Positions 18,601 through 27,366 are shown, counted from the stretch's first letter. The stretch: 64,000 bases of DNA from Hyphomicrobium_A sp963726795 (GCA_963726795.1 CAVSDD010000003.1:558001-622000); one strand, 5' to 3'. Translations and numbers: made by a program. The notes: generated from the letters alone by a model not told the origin.

Positions 18601-18679
18601 CGAGGTGAGTCTTGCCCGTATTCGTGGGGCCCAGAACCGCCGTGACATGGCGGATGCGGGTTTCGAGGTCGCTCCCCAT
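15620..18679 (-). CDS. Suv3-like DEAD/DExH RNA helicase
   Basis: About 1019 residues. Start chosen at ATG 18679, which has AGGAGG 9 bases upstream. Helicase motifs: Walker A AVLGPTNTGKTH near the N-terminus, DExH-like FLAIDEVQLAADPERG, and motif VI region AELSQIAGRAGRH. A helical middle region follows, and the last ~250 residues are low-complexity and basic (RRHARPEHRKSAP, RDAHTRRPQGGDRRR), likely a disordered RNA-binding tail. Bacterial Suv3-like helicases are thought to act in RNA turnover. First gene of the run helicase - S4 protein - fdxA - CarD. Confidence 0.93.
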   Translation of the reverse strand: MGSDLETRIRHVTAVLGPTNTGKTHLAIERMIGHESGMIGLPLRLLAREVYDKLAARLGADVVALITGEEKIKPERARYWVCTVEAMPRDIDVDFLAIDEVQLAADPERGHVFTDRLLHARGRSETLLLGAQTMREVISDLVPGANFISRPRLSKLTYAGQKKITRLPQRSAIVAFSAAEVYSIAELVRRQSGGAAVVLGALSPRTRNAQVALYQSGDVDFLVATDAIGMGLNLDVDHIAFSATRKFDGQNHRNLTPAELSQIAGRAGRHMNDGTFGVTASAEPFDSDTIERLETHNFESVRTLQWRNRDLDFSTLEGLKNSLRTTPGLQRLTRARSADDVIALETVGEDKEIIALACAPAAVAKLWEVCQIPDYRKISGQSHAELVATIYKNLLGPNERIPEDWFAKQVAFADRTDGDIDTLANRIAHIRTWTFVSNRADWLKDPVHWQERTRDIEDRLSDALHECLTQRFVDLRTSALMKGMRDKEELQAEIAEDGAINVENHFVGRLRGFRFTPDQGGEGIHGKAARNAAAQVLARELAMRARRVAAAQTDAFQLTRKGQIIWKGEEIAQLAATDDPLKLSVAIVADEHLSAQDREKIQAKLEAWVAQTIAERLKQLVEIGKAEDVSGLARGIAFRLRENLGILKRETVADEIKSLDQTARAQLRKYGVRFGAFNIYFPMLLKPAAAEITLTLWALREAAKGAVSLDALPEAPRAGLTSFAPAPETPENFYRAYGYHVCGPRSVRIDILERLADLIRPLLAWRRSGEGASGPAGATGDGGFTTTPEMMSLLGCSPDELSGVLKALGFRLDRRRIGPAAATPAATAVDPLAVVPAVDGADAAPAEAVAEAAVASTIVLDAPVLDAPPPAPAPVSAAAEAEIEVFEEIWRPRRHARPEHRKSAPRQRTDANRTKRSSDASAASPAPAAAPAPGEPNARPAMREAPRPDKAGARNKERGRDAHTRRPQGGDRRRREDTRKPEVHTATPPRRVSVDADSPFAALGALREVLAKRGKETSS

Positions 18680-18858
18680 CTGCAATGGCCTCCTCACTTC
18701 GTTCGAGCGGCGGGCACACTCGAAGTGCCGCCGAGATAATAGGCCCAGCCGCCGCGTGCTGCGGGCCCATGCATCAGACGACCGCCTTTAACGCGATCAT
18801 CCAACGCGGTCGACTTGTTTTGATGGTTCCGGCCCGATATGGGCTCCGGCAATCCCTT

Positions 18859-19707
18859 CTAACGTCTGAGTGCGATGCGCTGCCGATCCGGCATGGTGAT
18901 CTCGACATCGTCCGATGTGAGCACCGCGGAGCCGATAATCGTCGGCACCGTCACGCGAGAGGGAATGAGGATATGCGCCTTGGGGATGGGCCGCAACGCG
19001 ACCTCGATATTGCCGCTGATCACTGAATCGGACCCTTCGCCGGGCTTGTGCCCCGAGATGGGAACGAGACGAACGTTGCAGATCACGTCGTGCGCGCTGC
19101 CTTCGGTGCGGCCGGTTGGGGTAAAGATCAGGTCGAAGCGCTGCTTGCCATCGAAAATCGGCAACGTCCGGTCGCAGGGATTGTCCATGCTGCCCAACGA
19201 CAGAGCCATGACGCCGCTCAACGGATCGAGCGTGCTTCGCAGCTGCTCCTGGGTGACCGGGATGACCTTTTTGGAGGGAGGGTCCGGCGGGTCGAATGTC
19301 ACGTTGCGCGCGCCGGTTTCATCGAAGGCGATCTCGAGCGCCTTTGCCTTCTTCTTTCCCAGCATCGCCTTCTGCTTGTAGCGAAACTGATAGTCGGCCG
19401 GCGTCGCCAGCGGCGTGTGCACCGCTCCATGGCTCGCCATGTTGCCGAGATAGTCGAATACTGTCGTATCGATCTTGGCATCCGCCGTCAGGGCGTAGGA
19501 CTCGCCCTCGATGATCGACTTGAACTGGAAGGTGCCGATCTCGCCCAGCAGGCCGAACCGGATCTTGTAGAGCGCACTCACCTGCGTGGGCAGCACCCCA
19601 GGATCGGCGGAGACCGGCTGCGGACCGGCCGGCAGCAGGACGAGCAGCGGCAACGCCAACGCCGCGCAACGCCTGACGGCCGCCCCAACCCAAACCCGGT
19701 ACTTCAT
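18859..19707 (-). CDS. DUF3108 domain protein, exported
   Basis: 282 residues from ATG 19707 (AAGG 5 bases upstream). Signal peptide or anchor: CAALALPLLVLLPAGPQPVSA. The body has the DUF3108 beta-rich pattern (ALYKIRFGLLGEIGTFQFKS near the start, DTTVFDYLGNMASHGAV, FDGKQRFDLIF). Members are predicted periplasmic or outer-membrane-associated beta proteins; function not established. It stands divergent from rpmB. Confidence 0.85.
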   Translation of the reverse strand: MKYRVWVGAAVRRCAALALPLLVLLPAGPQPVSADPGVLPTQVSALYKIRFGLLGEIGTFQFKSIIEGESYALTADAKIDTTVFDYLGNMASHGAVHTPLATPADYQFRYKQKAMLGKKKAKALEIAFDETGARNVTFDPPDPPSKKVIPVTQEQLRSTLDPLSGVMALSLGSMDNPCDRTLPIFDGKQRFDLIFTPTGRTEGSAHDVICNVRLVPISGHKPGEGSDSVISGNIEVALRPIPKAHILIPSRVTVPTIIGSAVLTSDDVEITMPDRQRIALRR

Positions 19708-20067
19708 GATGCCTTGTGTCCCCAGACGCGGCACTCGCGTCCGCGCTAGTCAGGTTTTACGTCAAATCTGTGACTCGGCGGCGGTGCCCGGCTGAGTTCA
19801 GACTTGGATATGGGGTCATTCTAGAGCTTTCAAGCGATCGCTCAAAGGCCGCAGTCCATGCCGCTCGGGTCGCACCCCCGGTCGCACCCTAGACCTTGCC
19901 ATGCCGCATCCCGCGATGGCTATGTCGATGGGTGGCGCCTTGACGCCGAAAAGCCCCTCAGGCATAGACACCGCCGAAAGGCCCCGCCGCTCACTATTTG
20001 CGGTGAGCCGACAATCCCGCCATTCCGGGTGCGCGAGCCGTTCAAGCGGCGCAAAGGAGCTTTAGAG
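19708..20067. other. 360-base gap between DUF3108 gene and rpmB
   Basis: Divergent intergenic region expected to hold promoters for both neighbours. No gene or clear -35/-10 pair was identified. The rpmB ribosome binding site (AAGGAGC, 20054-20060) is at its right end. Confidence 0.4.
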
Positions 20068-20370
20068 ATGACGAGGCGCTGCGAGCTCACGGGCAAGCTG
20101 CCCCTTTCCGGCCAGCTGAGAAGCCATGCCGAGAACAAGACGAAGCGCAAGTTTCGTCCCAACCTCTGCGAGGTCACGCTGCTGAGCGACGTGCTCGGAC
20201 GCAAGGTTCGGCTGCGGGTCAGCGCGCATGCGTTGAAATCGGTCGAGCACCGCGGCGGGTTGGATGCCTTCCTGCTGAAGGCCGACGCAGATCAGCTCTC
20301 CGAGCGTTGCCTCAGGCTCAAGCGCGATGTGCAGAAGGCCGTCAAGGTCTCCAGCGCCAAGGCAGCGTAG
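20068..20370 (+). CDS. rpmB: 50S ribosomal protein L28
   Basis: 100 residues: MTRRCELTGKLPLSGQ, then HAENKTKRKFRPNLCEVTL, then VSAHALKSVEHRGGLDAFLL. This is the alphaproteobacterial form of L28, longer than the E. coli protein. Start chosen at ATG 20068 with AAGGAGC 7 bases upstream; the frame is open further upstream but shows no L28 homology there. Monocistronic, convergent with the phytase-like gene. Confidence 0.97.
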   Translation: MTRRCELTGKLPLSGQLRSHAENKTKRKFRPNLCEVTLLSDVLGRKVRLRVSAHALKSVEHRGGLDAFLLKADADQLSERCLRLKRDVQKAVKVSSAKAA

Positions 20371-20415
20371 GTCCGCCTAGTCACACCGTTTCGCTCAGCG
20401 TTGCGCTAGCGCTCG

Positions 20416-21510
20416 TCAGCGCTGCGCGCCCGTGCTCGCGAGGTCGACACGATCGAGCACAAACTGCAGCAGCACGGTGCGTTGCAGCCCCTTGTTGAAG
20501 TTGTCATCGGAAATCATGGTGACGATCGTCTCGCCGGCGGCGTTGGCCTGCACCGCGAGCCCTTCCATGTTGTCGATCTCCGCGTTCATGTCCGCTTCGA
20601 GCAGCGTTTCGCCCTCGATGCGCGCCCCCGGACGCAGCTCCGAGCGCCGGATCAGGCGCAGCCGTCCCTTGACGCCCTCACTCCAACGGAAGCGCCGCTC
20701 GAGCACGAGCAGGCTGCCATCGGGAAGCGCCGCGGCGTCGGTCAGGTCAAAGCCGTCGATATCGGTCAAATGGAACTGCTGCGGCTTTCCCTTGATCCAG
20801 AGCCAGCCGGTGTGATCGCCGGCCTTGTCGTGCAGACGCTCGGCGAATGCGACGAGCGAGCCGGCGTACGGGCCTCCGCGCAGAACCGATATCGCCTCGA
20901 GTCCGAGATTGGCGGGCAGCTTCTTGATCGCCTCGGGGAGCGAAATCATGCCTTTTTCGGCTGAAAGCACACCGTCGTCGATATCGAAACGGGCGATGCG
21001 GTGGTTGCGCTCGAAGGATACGAGCACGTGGCCATGGCTGAGCGTGCCGTCGACAAGCGTCAGCCCCTCGGCATCGCTGTTGCGCGTGCTGCTCAGCGCT
21101 TCGCCCGACATCGATTGCAAGGGGCCAAGCCGAACCCCGGTCAGACCCTGAGGCTTTCCCGCCTCGTATGCGATTTGGCCGGTCATCCACGTCCCGGCGT
21201 CGGAGATGGCGAGAAATCCCGCACCCTCAGCGTCGAGCGCGAGCCCCGACCAGCCGCCGAAGTTGGGCGACGGCGAGGTCAGCACGAGACCGCCCCGCCA
21301 GGTGAGCTTGCCGAAATGAATCTGGTCAGGCGTCCTTCTGTCGAAGGATGTGAGGCGCCTGGCATGCACGACAATGGGCTCGAGGTGCACATCGACGGTC
21401 GATGGCTTGGGATCGCCGAACGCGTCGACCGACGCGGCAGCGACGAGCGTCGCGACGGCAAGCGCAGCACAGCAGCACGCCGTCCATGTACGATCAACTT
21501 TCAGTCGCAA
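20416..21510 (-). CDS. esterase-like activity of phytase family protein
   Basis: About 364 residues, starting at a TTG (21510) that has GAGGGG 5 bases upstream and lies just after the cobT stop; the longer frame to 21576 would overlap cobT. Export signal: CCCAALAVATLVAAASVDA. The body is a phytase-like beta-propeller (WSGLALDAEGAGFLAISDAG, DAEGLTLVDG, ISVLRGGPYAGSLVAF, DNMEGLAVQ), the PF13449 type. Activity on phytate has not been shown generally for the family. It is the last gene of the J-protein - cobS - cobT cluster, an arrangement common in Hyphomicrobiales. Confidence 0.88.
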   Translation of the reverse strand: MRLKVDRTWTACCCAALAVATLVAAASVDAFGDPKPSTVDVHLEPIVVHARRLTSFDRRTPDQIHFGKLTWRGGLVLTSPSPNFGGWSGLALDAEGAGFLAISDAGTWMTGQIAYEAGKPQGLTGVRLGPLQSMSGEALSSTRNSDAEGLTLVDGTLSHGHVLVSFERNHRIARFDIDDGVLSAEKGMISLPEAIKKLPANLGLEAISVLRGGPYAGSLVAFAERLHDKAGDHTGWLWIKGKPQQFHLTDIDGFDLTDAAALPDGSLLVLERRFRWSEGVKGRLRLIRRSELRPGARIEGETLLEADMNAEIDNMEGLAVQANAAGETIVTMISDDNFNKGLQRTVLLQFVLDRVDLASTGAQR

Positions 21511-21520
21511 ACTCTTCCCC

Positions 21521-23401
21521 TCAGTGAACCGGGCGGCGTCCCTTGCCGCGCGGCCGTCGAGCGCCTCCGTCTTCATCGAAGAGCTCCACCAACTTGTCCG
21601 TCATGGCGCCGGCGAGCTCGCTCGGATCGGTAATGGTGACCGCGCGACGGTAGTAGCGCGTCACGTCGTGACCGATGCCGATGGCGATCAGCTCCACCGG
21701 CGAGCGCGTCTCGATCTCCTCGATGACCTGGCGCAGATGATGCTCCAGATAACCGCCGGAATTGACCGAAAGGGTCGAGTCGTCGACCGGCGCACCGTCG
21801 GAGATCATCATCAGAATGCGGCGCTGTTCCGGCCGCCCGAGCATGCGCCGATGCGCCCAGGCCAGAGCCTCGCCGTCGATATTCTCCTTGAGCAGGCCTT
21901 CGCGCATCATCAGCGCAAGGGAGCGCTTCGCCCGCCGCCAGGGCGAATCTGCCGTTTTGTAGACGATGTGGCGCAGATCGTTGAGGCGCCCCGGGCCGAC
22001 CGGCTTGCCCGACGCCAGCCATTGCTCACGCGCCTGCCCGCCTTTCCACGCGCGCGTCGTGAACCCCAGGATCTCCACCTTGACCCCGCAGCGCTCCAGC
22101 GTGCGCGCCAGGATGTCGGCGCAGCAAGCGGCGACCATGATCGGACGACCGCGCATGGAGCCGGAATTGTCCAAAAGCAGAGTGACGACCGTATCGCGGA
22201 AATCGGTCTCGCGCTCGCGTTTGAAGGACAGCGCGTGCATGGGATCGATGATGACGCGCGTCAGGCGTGCGGCGTCGAGCGCGCCTTCCTCGAGGTCGAA
22301 GTCCCAGGCGCGGCTTTGCTTGGCGAGCAGGCGGCGCTGCAGCCGGTTGGCAAGACGTGCAACCGCGCTCGAAAGTTGGCGCAGCTCGCGGTCGAGGTAG
22401 GCGCGCAGCCGCTCCAGCTCTTCGGGCGAGGACAGTTGCTCGGCGCCGACTTCCTCATCGAACTCGCGCGTGAACACCTTGTAGCCAAACGCTTCGGGGT
22501 TATCGAGAACCGAAGTGTTGGGACGCCACGGCTCGGTGGTGTCGACCTGCTCGACGTCGTTGAACTGGCTTTCGGAATCGTCGGTGTTGCCGATCTCGGC
22601 GGAGTCATTCGACTGGTCCGGGTCGCCCTCGGACTGGCCTTCATCGGGCGGCTGGTCGCGACCGTCCTCGCCCTCGTCTCCGCGCTCGCCCTCGTTGTCG
22701 CCTTCGTCCGTCTCGCCCTCCGATGAGGGATCGGTTTGCTCGGGTTCTGCATCGGCGCTGTCCTCGGTCAGCTCCAGCGCGCGCAAAAGATCGCGTATCA
22801 GCCGCCCGAAGCTTTCCTGATCTTCGGCGAGGCTGTCGAGCCGCTTCAAGACTTTGGCGCCGCGCTGCTCGATCGATGCGCGCCAAACGTTGACCAGCCC
22901 CTTGGCCTGCTCGGGCGGAGCCAGCCCGGTGAGCCGTTCGCGGATCATGAGCGCCACGGCATCCTCCAGCGGCGCATCCGCCTTGCTGGTGACATTTGCG
23001 AAACGCCCGTGCGCGTATTGGTCCTCGATGCGGGCGGTCAGGTTGCGCGCCATGCCGGGCATGCGTTTGGCGCCCAACGCTTCGACGCGGGCCCGCTCGG
23101 CAGCCTCGAACACGAGGCGTGCGGGGCCGGCGCCCGGTGCGAGACGCGTATGCAATTTCTTGTCGTGGCAGCCGACAGTCAGCGCGAAGCTGTCGGCCCA
23201 GCCACGTATGACGGCGATCTCGCGCTGCGAAGGAATGCGCGAGGGCTCGGGCAACTGCACGTGCGTGGGCGACATCTCCGGCGCGCCCGGAGCGAAGCTC
23301 ACTTCGAGCTCCTGCTGGCCGGCGATCGTGCGCACGGTGAGGCCGATCGCGCGCTTTAGGGGCTCGGTCGGGGCTTCCTTGCGCTTTTGACCGGTTGTCA
23401 T
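21521..23401 (-). CDS. cobT: cobaltochelatase subunit CobT
   Basis: 626 residues. CobT works with CobS (AAA+) and CobN to insert Co2+ into hydrogenobyrinate a,c-diamide in aerobic cobalamin synthesis. A basic/helical N-terminal half is followed by a strongly Asp/Glu-rich linker (about residues 210-270) and a C-terminal von Willebrand A-like integrin domain with the MIDAS motif TLLLDNSGSMRGRP near residue 410. Starts 7 bases after the cobS stop, so clearly one operon. CobN is not in the window. Confidence 0.96.
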   Translation of the reverse strand: MTTGQKRKEAPTEPLKRAIGLTVRTIAGQQELEVSFAPGAPEMSPTHVQLPEPSRIPSQREIAVIRGWADSFALTVGCHDKKLHTRLAPGAGPARLVFEAAERARVEALGAKRMPGMARNLTARIEDQYAHGRFANVTSKADAPLEDAVALMIRERLTGLAPPEQAKGLVNVWRASIEQRGAKVLKRLDSLAEDQESFGRLIRDLLRALELTEDSADAEPEQTDPSSEGETDEGDNEGERGDEGEDGRDQPPDEGQSEGDPDQSNDSAEIGNTDDSESQFNDVEQVDTTEPWRPNTSVLDNPEAFGYKVFTREFDEEVGAEQLSSPEELERLRAYLDRELRQLSSAVARLANRLQRRLLAKQSRAWDFDLEEGALDAARLTRVIIDPMHALSFKRERETDFRDTVVTLLLDNSGSMRGRPIMVAACCADILARTLERCGVKVEILGFTTRAWKGGQAREQWLASGKPVGPGRLNDLRHIVYKTADSPWRRAKRSLALMMREGLLKENIDGEALAWAHRRMLGRPEQRRILMMISDGAPVDDSTLSVNSGGYLEHHLRQVIEEIETRSPVELIAIGIGHDVTRYYRRAVTITDPSELAGAMTDKLVELFDEDGGARRPRGKGRRPVH

Positions 23402-23408
23402 TGGGAGG

Positions 23409-24413
23409 TCAGTTCAGCGCGACGTTCGCTGCGCTCTCGGGCAGCTCCTCGCCGAAGCAGCGCTGGTAGAACTCGGCCACCACCGGACGCTCGAGCTCGT
23501 CGCATTTGTTCAGGAAGGTGAGCCGGAAGGCGAATCCCAGATCGCCGAAGATCTCGGCGTTCTCGGCCCACATGATCACCGTGCGCGGGCTCATGACGGT
23601 CGAGAGATCGCCATTGATGAAAGCGGAACGCGTGAGATCGGCGACGCGCACCATCTGACCGACCAACCGGCGCTTGGCCTCGGTCTTGGTGAAACTCTTC
23701 ACCTTCGACAGCACAATCTTGGCCTCGTCGTCGTGCGGGAGGTAGTTCAGCGTCGCCACGACAGACCAGCGGTCCATCTGACCCTGGTTGATCTGCTGCG
23801 TGCCGTGATAGAGGCCCGAGGTGTCACCCAGGCCGATCGTGTTCGTCGTCGCAAACAGTCTGAAGGACTGATGCGGACGAATGACCTTCGACTGGTCGAG
23901 AAGCGTCAGCTTGCCCGACTCTTCAAGCACGCGTTGAATGACGAACATCACGTCGGGACGCCCGGCGTCGTACTCGTCGAACACGAGTGCGGTGTTTGAC
24001 TGCAGCGCGTACGGCAAGATGCCCTCGCGGAACTCCGTCACCTGCAGGCCGTCCTTAAGAACAATCGCGTCCTTGCCCACGAGATCGATGCGGCTGACGT
24101 GACTGTCGAGGTTGATGCGGATGCAGGGCCAGTTGAGGCGCGCGGCCACCTGCTCGATGTGGGTGGATTTTCCGGTGCCGTGATAGCCCTGGATCATCAC
24201 GCGCCGGTTGTGCTTGAAGCCGGCGAGGATCGCGAGCGTTACCTCTTTGTTGAAGAGATAGTCCGCGTCGACCTCGGGGACATGCTCATCGGGCTTGGAG
24301 TAGGCCGGAACCTCGAGATCGGTGTCGATGCCGAAAACTTGGCGCACCGAAAGTTTCATATCGGGAAGTCCGGGCGTCTTGCCTTCAGCGCCCGAGGAAA
24401 TTTGCGCACGCAT
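23409..24413 (-). CDS. cobS: cobaltochelatase AAA+ subunit CobS
   Basis: 334 residues. AAA+ ATPase partner of CobT: Walker A IQGYHGTGKSTHIEQ (residues ~75-89), Walker B TALVFDEYDAG (~141-151), and sensor region LFATTNTIGLGD. The N-terminal VRQVFGIDTDLEVPAYS is the CobS family start. The first Met could also be at 24359 (MKLSVRQVF). Sits between the J-domain gene and cobT on the minus strand. Confidence 0.96.
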   Translation of the reverse strand: MRAQISSGAEGKTPGLPDMKLSVRQVFGIDTDLEVPAYSKPDEHVPEVDADYLFNKEVTLAILAGFKHNRRVMIQGYHGTGKSTHIEQVAARLNWPCIRINLDSHVSRIDLVGKDAIVLKDGLQVTEFREGILPYALQSNTALVFDEYDAGRPDVMFVIQRVLEESGKLTLLDQSKVIRPHQSFRLFATTNTIGLGDTSGLYHGTQQINQGQMDRWSVVATLNYLPHDDEAKIVLSKVKSFTKTEAKRRLVGQMVRVADLTRSAFINGDLSTVMSPRTVIMWAENAEIFGDLGFAFRLTFLNKCDELERPVVAEFYQRCFGEELPESAANVALN

Positions 24414-24468
24414 AGTGCATTGCCTTCGCGGTTTTAAGACTGGTGGCGGCTTCGTCAGGGATGCCGGA

Positions 24469-25113
24469 TCAGACCAGCCCCGCTTGTTTCAGGAAGTTAT
24501 AGGCTTGGATAATCTCGCGCAACTTGTCCCCCGAGCGCGCATCGCCGCCGTTGGCGTCGGGGTGATAGACCTTCACCAGTTCCTTGAAACGAGCCTTGAT
24601 CTCTATGCGCGAAGCACTTCCCGAAAGATTAAGTGTCTGCAGACTTTTTTTCTCGAGCGGCTTGAGCTGGCGACGGGTCTCGGCCGGTGCTTCGCGAGCA
24701 GCCTTTGCACGGCGGGCAAAAAACTGGTGCGGATCCAGCGCCCGCCATCCCAACGGGCCCTTGTTGGGCTGAGCCGCATCGGCCCCGGCGTCGGGAGCTG
24801 GCTTGGCATCGCCGTTCATGCCGACCTTCCAGGTTGGACGGTGGCCGGTGAGCGCATCCTTTTGGAAGGTCTGAACCTCGGAATCGTTCATCCCTTCGAA
24901 ATAATTGTAGGAGGCGTTGTACTGGCGCACGTGGTCGATGCAGAACAAGAAGAATTGGCCGTCCCGACCGCGGCCGCGCGGGGCCCGATGGCGCCCGGGC
25001 TTCTCGCAGCCCTTCCACTGGCAATGAGGATTCTGCTCCTCGCGCGCAGCCGCCTCGCGCTCGCGCTTGGGGCCGACGCGGATGCTGTCGAAATATTTGG
25101 AGTCGAGCTTCAT
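24469..25113 (-). CDS. J-domain (DnaJ-like) molecular chaperone
   Basis: 214 residues from ATG 25113. The J domain is at the C-terminus, not the N-terminus: SRIEIKARFKELVKVYHPD contains the DnaK-contacting HPD, followed by LREIIQAYNFLKQ. The N-terminal region has CQWKGCEKPGRHRAP with two cysteines and FCIDHVRQYNASYNYF, possibly a small zinc-binding unit. The family is conserved upstream of cobS in alphaproteobacteria; a role in assembling the cobaltochelatase is only an inference from position. Divergent from bolA. Confidence 0.88.
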   Translation of the reverse strand: MKLDSKYFDSIRVGPKREREAAAREEQNPHCQWKGCEKPGRHRAPRGRGRDGQFFLFCIDHVRQYNASYNYFEGMNDSEVQTFQKDALTGHRPTWKVGMNGDAKPAPDAGADAAQPNKGPLGWRALDPHQFFARRAKAAREAPAETRRQLKPLEKKSLQTLNLSGSASRIEIKARFKELVKVYHPDANGGDARSGDKLREIIQAYNFLKQAGLV

Positions 25114-25205
25114 TGCCGGAAGTATGATCCCAACCACGGGTGCTGCACAAGCCGCAGAAGCGGCATAGCAAAGCAGTGTGTCACAGCGCGATGAGGCTAT
25201 TGCTA

Positions 25206-25484
25206 ATGACGCTTGAAGCACGGATGCGCGAAAAGCTCATGATCGGGTTGCGACCGACACGGCTCGATTTGGTCAATGAGTTGCACTTGCACGAGGGCCA
25301 CCGATCGTCGCCGGGGACAGGCGAGAGCCATTTCCGCCTGCTGATCGTGTCGGAAGCATTCGCGGGCAAGTCGCGCGTCGAGCGCCACCGCCTCATCAAC
25401 GATCTGGTGAGCAGCGAGCTTAAAGATGGTGTTCACGCTCTGGCGATCAAGGCATGTGCGCCCGGCGAGCCGGCAGGGTTATAG
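25206..25484 (+). CDS. BolA family protein
   Basis: 92 residues from ATG 25206 (in-frame ATG also at 25191). BolA fold: LEARMREKLMIGLRPTRL, NELHLHEGH, ESHFRLLIVSEAFAGKSRVERHRLIND and GVHALAIKAC. The invariant His of the RHR-type loop region (VERHRLI) is present. BolA proteins pair with monothiol glutaredoxins in iron-sulfur and iron regulation. Divergent from the J-domain gene. Confidence 0.93.
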   Translation: MTLEARMREKLMIGLRPTRLDLVNELHLHEGHRSSPGTGESHFRLLIVSEAFAGKSRVERHRLINDLVSSELKDGVHALAIKACAPGEPAGL

Positions 25485-25495
25485 AAGAAACATGG

Positions 25496-25539
25496 CCAAA
25501 AATAATCTCGCCCCGGCCTTCATGCGAAGGCCGAGGCGA
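25496..25539 (-). terminator. intrinsic terminator for the small secreted protein gene
   Basis: On the minus strand, outer stem TCGCC/GGCGA and inner 7-bp stem GGCCTTC/GAAGGCC separated by a 2x2 internal loop, tetraloop, then ATTATTTTTGG. Located about 30 bases after the stop at 25571; it may also end bolA transcripts. Confidence 0.75.
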
Positions 25540-25570
25540 AAGCGACGCTAGTAAGCGCTGCTTACCGCGA

Positions 25571-25792
25571 CTACCACCACCAGCGGTGATAGCGGTGATG
25601 GCGGTAATACCGATAGCGCCAGTAGCGGTGATGATGACGGCGCCAGTAAACCTGCTCAACGCTCGACGAATGATTCGTCGAAGCAGCCTTACCGAGGACA
25701 TCGCTGGATACCGGGGCGGCCTGAGCCGAGCCGGCGGACAGAACGCAAGCTGCAACCGCTGCAACTGCGCTCACTGGAATCAGTCGATTCAT
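25571..25792 (-). CDS. small secreted His/Arg/Tyr/Trp-rich protein
   Basis: 73 residues with a very good ribosome binding site (AAGGAG, 7 bases before ATG). Signal peptide RLIPVSAVAAVAACVLSAGSAQAA, then about 20 ordinary residues, then a tail of about 25 residues made almost only of His, Arg, Tyr and Trp (VYWRRHHHRYWRYRYYRHHR, ending in WWW). Family not recognised; such tails suggest metal, heme or membrane/envelope binding (inference). A terminator follows, so it is a free-standing gene. Compare the similar protein at 47119-47313. Confidence 0.75.
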   Translation of the reverse strand: MNRLIPVSAVAAVAACVLSAGSAQAAPVSSDVLGKAASTNHSSSVEQVYWRRHHHRYWRYRYYRHHRYHRWWW

Positions 25793-25955
25793 GACAACTC
25801 CTTCCTAGTTCTAGTGCGTAGGACCCTCAACTGCCTTCGAGGGTTAGATGCATGATCACCTCTTTCGAGCGTGACCTGTGCAAACTTCGATCCGTATGCC
25901 TGAACGTAAGCTGAACAACACCATCGCATTGTAGGCAAAGGCTTCGCTAAATTCT

Positions 25956-27272
25956 TCACCCCGAGGCAGGTTCCGCACTGCTATGTGGTCGCGGTCGAGA
26001 TACCACCTTCGCCGCCGGACCAATGCGCAGTGCAGTGATCTTGTTCCTGGTCTTGCGCAAGATTTCGAATCGGTAGCCGTAGAATGTGAAGACCTGACCC
26101 GGTTCGGGGATCGTTTGTGCCTCGTGGATCACAAGGCCCGCGACCGTCGTCGCTTCCTCGTCCGGCAAGCTCCAATTCATCTGACGGTTCAAGTCACGGA
26201 TAGCGACCGTGCCGTCCACGTTGACCGTGCCATCGGCTTGCGGGCGTATGGCCGCTTCGTGCGTGTCATGCTCATCCGCGATCTGGCCGACAATCTCCTC
26301 GAGGATATCCTCAAGCGTGATCAAACCCTGCACCTCGCCATACTCGTCGACGACGAGCGCGATCTGCGCCTTCTTCTTGAGGAACTGATTGAGCTGGTCC
26401 TTGAGCGGGGTGGTGTCGGGGACGAACCACGGCTCCACCGAAAAGCTCATGACGTCGAGCTTGCTGACGTCCCAGCTGGCGCGCCATAGCGCCGACAAGA
26501 GATCCTTGGTGTGCAGCACGCCGATGATGTTCTCGGGCTCGTCCTTCCACACGGGCACGCGCGTGTACTGCGTGCGCAATACATCGTCGAGAATCTTGTG
26601 CGGGGGCTCGTCGGCGTTGACGGTCTCCATCTTTGTGCGATGGACCATGATGTCGGCGACCTGCAGATCGCGCAGGTCGAGCACGCCGCCCAGCATGTCG
26701 GCATCGTGGCGGGCGACCGTCCCTTCCTTGGTCTGCAGCTCGATGGTGCCGCGAATCTCCTCGTGCGCAGCGAGGATGTTGGCCTCGTCATCGGCGCTTC
26801 CCGGCGTCAGCTTGAGAAGCTGACGCACGATGAACTCGATGGTCACCGTGATCGGGTTGAGAACCACAATCACGATCCGCATCAACGGCGCCACCAGCAG
26901 GGCGACGCGATCGGAGTAGGCCAACGCATAGGTCTTGGGCAGCACCGCCGCGAAGATGACGATGAGCAGCGTCATGATGCCCGTGGCGTAGACCACGCCG
27001 ACCTCGCCAACGAGCACGATGGCAAGTCCGGACGCCAGCGCTGAAGCCAGCACGTCGACCAGTGTATTGCCGATCAGGATCGTGCCGAGCATCTTCTCGG
27101 GCGACCGCAGCAGCTTGTTGACGACTTTCGCTTTCGCGTTTCCGTCCTGATCGAGTGCGTGCATGCGGGCGCGCGAAGCAGCCGTCAGCGCGGTCTCGCC
27201 CAAGTTAAAGAAGGCGGAGAGCGCGATCAGGACGACGATGGCGACAACAATAAGAACGACTGCAAGGGTCAT
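25956..27272 (-). CDS. CNNM/HlyC-CorC family membrane protein with CBS domains
   Basis: 438 residues from ATG 27272; the longer frame to 27446 overlaps aroB and lacks family similarity. DUF21/CNNM membrane domain with about four hydrophobic helices (AVVLIVVAIVVLIALSAFF, ILIGNTLVDVLASALASGL), then two CBS domains (VADIMVHRTKMETV, FLKKKAQIALVVDEYGEVQG), the DILEEIVGQIADEHD link and a CorC/HlyC C-terminal domain. Family proteins are implicated in Mg2+/Co2+ handling rather than haemolysis. Lies directly after aroB, as in other Hyphomicrobiales. Confidence 0.93.
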   Translation of the reverse strand: MTLAVVLIVVAIVVLIALSAFFNLGETALTAASRARMHALDQDGNAKAKVVNKLLRSPEKMLGTILIGNTLVDVLASALASGLAIVLVGEVGVVYATGIMTLLIVIFAAVLPKTYALAYSDRVALLVAPLMRIVIVVLNPITVTIEFIVRQLLKLTPGSADDEANILAAHEEIRGTIELQTKEGTVARHDADMLGGVLDLRDLQVADIMVHRTKMETVNADEPPHKILDDVLRTQYTRVPVWKDEPENIIGVLHTKDLLSALWRASWDVSKLDVMSFSVEPWFVPDTTPLKDQLNQFLKKKAQIALVVDEYGEVQGLITLEDILEEIVGQIADEHDTHEAAIRPQADGTVNVDGTVAIRDLNRQMNWSLPDEEATTVAGLVIHEAQTIPEPGQVFTFYGYRFEILRKTRNKITALRIGPAAKVVSRPRPHSSAEPASG

Positions 27273-27366
27273 AGGGGGAGGCTGGTCCGAGGTTGCATAC
27301 TGATGAGAGCGTAGCGCCACGCGGGGTCGTGCGGCGTAAACGGCCTCGACACTAGCACAGTTCGCC

